Source: Dehalococcoidia bacterium
Lineage (GTDB): Bacteria; Chloroflexota; Dehalococcoidia; Lucifugimonadales; Lucifugimonadaceae
DNA length: 9,340 nt
Assembly (NCBI GenBank): GCA_012270805.1
Contig: JAAXHR010000344.1
Span: forward strand, 1-9,340
Direction of reading: 5' to 3'
Below, in pieces: positions 6,860 to 9,340 of the stretch. Below the pieces are notes generated by a model. That model ran no database searches and was not told the DNA's origin. It saw only the letters and a list, made by a program, of their open reading frames with translations. A program made the translations under genes and the position numbers. Each line of letters begins with the position of its first letter. Within the stretch, counting starts at the first letter, position 1.

Positions 6860-7654
6860 TCAAAGCTTCTCGCCGGTCAGGGTTGAGGCGACCGCAGTCA
6901 AGAGCGAGAAGGGGCCTGTCACCAGCACCAACAGAGGTATCAACGCTAGGATCGCCGCAAAGATGTGGAAGACGACCAACTCGGGGACTTTTCGGGATAG
7001 TGCGGCTGGGATTAAAAGCTTCATAGTCGCCATGTACGTGGAGACAGAGATGAAGACGAACAGAACACCGCCAACCACACCTGCGTACAGGGATTTGAGC
7101 ATGAAGATGTAACCGTCCAGGAACGATCCTAGGAGCGTTTCTACGAACGCGGAAATCCAAAGTCCAGGTCGCAGTCCCTCGACGACATCTACGAAGATGA
7201 GGATCGTCAATGGTAGTAGGAACCCGATGAGGAGGGGAGCGGCGATGGCGTATACGATGCCGACGATCAACCACCTGAAGATGCTTGAGGCTTCTTGCTG
7301 GTTGGTGAACAAGGCGTATATGATCCCGCCACCTACGAGCCCGCCGCCGAGGATATATGCCGTGATTATGCGCAGGAAGCTTTCGACGAAATTGGGGCGG
7401 TAGAATTGGAAGCCGAATTCGCCGATGTTGCTGTCGACGATGGTGATTACGGTTGCCAGATAGCCGACCAGCATCCCGACGGTAGCGCCTACGACGAAAC
7501 CGAGCCACATGAGGCGCTTCTGGACCGATCGCTCAACGACAAGCCGCTCGTTTTCTGCTTCGCGAATTCGATTTAGGGCCGCGGATCGGGTTTGGGATCG
7601 TGTCGCCTGGTCGGAGTGTTCAACGTTATCTGAGGAAAATTTTGGAACTGACAT
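6860..7654 (-). CDS. Multi-pass membrane protein of unknown function
   Basis: I do not recognise this 264-residue protein. The first ~48 residues are hydrophilic and charged (EAENERLVVERSVQKR, residues 32-47), probably cytoplasmic and helical. About five hydrophobic segments follow: 49-73, 93-116 (with the run ILGGGLVGGGII), 127-156, 186-206 and 226-248. The glycine-rich second segment and the long third one suggest tight helix packing. No transport, enzymatic or catalytic motif stands out, and there is no cleavable signal peptide. The ATG at 7654 is the first possible start after an in-frame stop; its upstream GAAGG is only one base away, so the ribosome binding site is poor. The overlapping frame at 6825-7508 is rich in Arg and His and is a shadow. 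It is the first gene of the - strand block and divergent from the solute-binding protein; nothing in the context assigns a role. Confidence 0.8.
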   Translation of the reverse strand: MSVPKFSSDNVEHSDQATRSQTRSAALNRIREAENERLVVERSVQKRLMWLGFVVGATVGMLVGYLATVITIVDSNIGEFGFQFYRPNFVESFLRIITAYILGGGLVGGGIIYALFTNQQEASSIFRWLIVGIVYAIAAPLLIGFLLPLTILIFVDVVEGLRPGLWISAFVETLLGSFLDGYIFMLKSLYAGVVGGVLFVFISVSTYMATMKLLIPAALSRKVPELVVFHIFAAILALIPLLVLVTGPFSLLTAVASTLTGEKL

Positions 7655-7816
7655 ACCTTCAATTGTGCACCTTCGAGCAGAAGACGGGATGGTCCAACGA
7701 GCAACAGGCCAAATACTTGCCTACCGTATCGCACACCGCCCGTACCGTCGACCGCGCCGCTTTTGCACATCTAACATGCGAATTTGCCCCAGCATCGCAG
7801 GCATGTCGTATTGAAA

Positions 7817-7845
7817 TTGACGAATCCAATCATGCGTGCTACAGT
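7817..7845 (+). promoter_or_regulatory. Candidate sigma70 promoter for the solute-binding protein
   Basis: TTGACG (7817-7822, 5 of 6 to the -35 consensus) is followed after exactly 17 bases by TACAGT (7840-7845, 4 of 6 to the -10 consensus). Transcription would start near 7852, leaving a leader of about 60 bases before the ATG at 7911. Confidence 0.5.
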
Positions 7846-7899
7846 TCGCACAGACTCGCCGTATAGCGCGGCAGATGCTGTTTGGCTTGACTCTAAAAT

Positions 7900-7904
7900 G
7901 GAGG
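7900..7904 (+). promoter_or_regulatory. Ribosome binding site of the solute-binding protein
   Basis: GGAGG lies 6 bases before the ATG at 7911, which supports that start for the lipoprotein signal peptide. Confidence 0.75.
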
Positions 7905-7910
7905 CTTCAG

Positions 7911-9340
7911 ATGAAACGAATCAGTTTGGTAATGATGATCGCCGCTGCCATGGCGTTCGCCATTGCGTGTGGCGGGACAGAGACCGTCGTTGAGACCGTC
8001 GTTGTCGAACGCGTCATCACCCAGGCACCCGAACGAGTCGTTGAGACCGTCGAGGTTGAGAAGGTGGTAGAGCGCGAGGTCGTTCAGACCGTCGAAGTTG
8101 AACGCGAGGTCGTCGTCGAGGTGGAGAAGGAGATCGTTCAGACTGTCGAAGTCGAAGTTGAGAAGGTGGTCGAGGTAGAGAAACAAGTCGTCCAGACCGT
8201 CGAGGTCGAGAAGGTGGTCGAGGTCGAAAAGGTGGTCGAGGTCGAAAAGGTCGTAGAAGTAGAGGTCACTGCGGCTCCTTCGGAAGACGCGATGATGATG
8301 GACGACGGCGTGATCCCGCGCGAACGTCAGTTCATCATGCTCTGGGGCGGCTCCGGCGGTGTCGGTTCTGCCGGTCAGTACACGAACCACGATGTCTGGA
8401 ACGTCTATTCAGGTGTAAGTCACCAAGACGGCCCGGCGTTGATCTTTGAACCGCTCGCTTTCTACTCAGCGTTTAACGACACTGAGTATCCGTGGCTCGC
8501 CGAGTCGTGGAGTTACAACGATGACTTCACCGAGTTGACGATCAACACCCGTCAAGGAGTCAATTGGAGCGATGGGACACCGTTCGGCGCCCACGACGTG
8601 GCATACACGCTCGAGCATCTGCGGACAACGCCCGGGTTGCCACACTCTGGTCAGGTCCAAGCAGATGTTGAATCGGTGGAGCAGGTCGATGACAACACGG
8701 TGCTGGTGAAGTTCAAGGGACCGCGGCCGAAGTTCTTCTACTTCATGACCTACAAGTTCGACATCGGGCTGTACATCGTTCCCAAGCACGTGTACGAGCA
8801 GCAAGACTGGTTTGAGTTCACGAACTACGATCAGGCGAAGGGTTGGCCAGTAACGACCGGACCGTGGGAAGTTGTCCAAACCTCCACGCAGTCGAAAATC
8901 CTCAACCGGAGAGACTCTTGGTGGGCCGTCGAGCAGGGCGTAGTCGACAAGATGCCGGAAGTACTCCAGATCGTCTATATCCCTAACCCAGGTGAAACAC
9001 AGATGGCGCAGGAGATGATCGCCAATCGTGCTGACGCTTCCTTGTCGTTGCAAACCGGCACGATGCGGGAAGTGTTGGCCCGCAACAGCGCCATCATCAC
9101 GCACTCAGGCTTCAACCCGCCGTATGGTTACGTCGACTGGTGGCCGATCGGCCTGTTGTTCAACGCCAGCAAGCCGCCGTATGACGACAAACGTGTGCGC
9201 TGGGCGGTCTCGAACTACCTAAACCGCGAGCAGTTGATCGAGATCGGCTTCGGCGGCGCAGGTACACTCTCGTATCTGCCGATACCTACATACGCACCTT
9301 TGCAGCGATACTTCGACGTGGTTGAGGACAAACTGACCAC
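7911..9340 (+). CDS. ABC transporter substrate-binding lipoprotein, family 5 (3' truncated)
   Basis: The frame is open from the ATG at 7911 to the window edge (476 codons and part of another), so the C-terminus is missing. Family-5 proteins (oligopeptide, dipeptide, nickel and relatives) capture solutes outside the membrane and deliver them to an ABC permease. The signal peptide has MKR, a hydrophobic core and a lipobox-like AIAC with Cys20, so a membrane-anchored lipoprotein is expected; Ala at -3 is a loose fit. Residues 24-119 are a Val/Glu/Lys repeat spacer. The binding domain starts near residue 140. It contains the family-typical block LAESWSYNDDFTELTINTRQ followed by GVNWSDGTPFGAHDVAYTLE, and later a segment like VRWAVSNYLNREQLIEIGFGG, typical of the family's lobe II. 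The ligand cannot be told from this part. Permease and ATPase genes would be expected to the right, outside the window. Confidence 0.93.
   Translation, partial: MKRISLVMMIAAAMAFAIACGGTETVVETVVVERVITQAPERVVETVEVEKVVEREVVQTVEVEREVVVEVEKEIVQTVEVEVEKVVEVEKQVVQTVEVEKVVEVEKVVEVEKVVEVEVTAAPSEDAMMMDDGVIPRERQFIMLWGGSGGVGSAGQYTNHDVWNVYSGVSHQDGPALIFEPLAFYSAFNDTEYPWLAESWSYNDDFTELTINTRQGVNWSDGTPFGAHDVAYTLEHLRTTPGLPHSGQVQADVESVEQVDDNTVLVKFKGPRPKFFYFMTYKFDIGLYIVPKHVYEQQDWFEFTNYDQAKGWPVTTGPWEVVQTSTQSKILNRRDSWWAVEQGVVDKMPEVLQIVYIPNPGETQMAQEMIANRADASLSLQTGTMREVLARNSAIITHSGFNPPYGYVDWWPIGLLFNASKPPYDDKRVRWAVSNYLNREQLIEIGFGGAGTLSYLPIPTYAPLQRYFDVVEDKLT
7980..8267 (+). repeat. Val/Glu/Lys coding repeat in the solute-binding protein
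   Basis: Residues 24-119 use almost only V, E, K, R, T and Q. The octamer [VI]VQTVEVE recurs at residues 57, 75 and 93, an exact period of 18 residues (54 bases), and a related VVETVEVE starts at 43. The last part is three perfect hexads VEKVVE (residues 99-116), encoded by near-identical 18-base units at 8205-8222, 8223-8240 and 8241-8258. It probably serves as a stalk between the lipid anchor and the binding domain. The tandem DNA makes length variation by slippage likely. Confidence 0.85.

Larger units (their letters stand above)
7655..7910. other. Divergent intergenic region
   Basis: This spacer separates the leftward membrane-protein gene from the rightward solute-binding protein gene and should hold promoters for both. 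A good rightward promoter is visible (7817-7845). I found no convincing leftward promoter, no tRNA and no terminator. Confidence 0.6.

Noticed and set aside
6825..7508. Leftward 227-codon frame overlapping the membrane protein
   Set aside because: It is dominated by Arg and His with no domain, typical of an out-of-frame reading. The alternative frame gives clean hydrophobic helices.
7893..8390. Leftward Asp/Leu-rich frame of 165 codons with striking repeats
   Set aside because: It is the antisense of the Val/Glu/Lys repeat of the solute-binding protein. The + strand frame has a signal peptide, a good RBS and a recognisable domain.

Overview
The window looks like a chromosomal segment of a bacterium, most likely a member of the Chloroflexota (the Dehalococcoidia/SAR202 type is my best guess). 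This is inference. It rests on the long Val/Glu/Lys-rich spacer behind the lipobox of a family-5 solute-binding protein, a habit of that phylum, on the short form of S-adenosylhomocysteine hydrolase, and on the moderate GC content as judged by eye. No rRNA, tRNA, phage, IS or CRISPR is visible.

Layout. Positions 4-1305 (+ strand) hold a small degenerate cupin-like protein followed closely by a metallo-beta-lactamase-fold hydrolase. A convergent block on the - strand runs from 7654 down to 1324. In order of transcription it holds a five-helix membrane protein of unknown function, a single-domain rhodanese, a PfkB-family kinase, S-adenosylhomocysteine hydrolase (ahcY), S-adenosylmethionine synthetase (metK) and a phosphoglucomutase/phosphomannomutase. 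A 256-base divergent spacer follows, with a good sigma70-like promoter. It leads to a + strand lipoprotein solute-binding protein of an ABC transporter, which runs off the right edge.

Metabolic logic. pfkB, ahcY and metK are separated by only 21 and 41 bases and are probably co-transcribed. MetK makes S-adenosylmethionine, methyltransferases turn it into S-adenosylhomocysteine, AhcY splits that into homocysteine and adenosine, and the adjacent PfkB kinase is a plausible adenosine or nucleoside kinase removing the adenosine. The rhodanese lies upstream behind a 136-base gap, and the sugar-phosphate mutase lies downstream of metK.

The most striking feature is a 48-base double-hairpin element present twice in the same orientation. 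One copy (2768-2815) fills essentially the whole metK-mutase gap and seems to supply the mutase's Shine-Dalgarno sequence. The other (2282-2329) lies inside the mutase coding sequence, in frame, and is translated as residues 146-160 in the linker between the first two domains. The copies share 32 consecutive identical bases, while their hairpin tips differ with pairing preserved. This resembles the Rickettsia palindromic elements that invade reading frames without breaking them.
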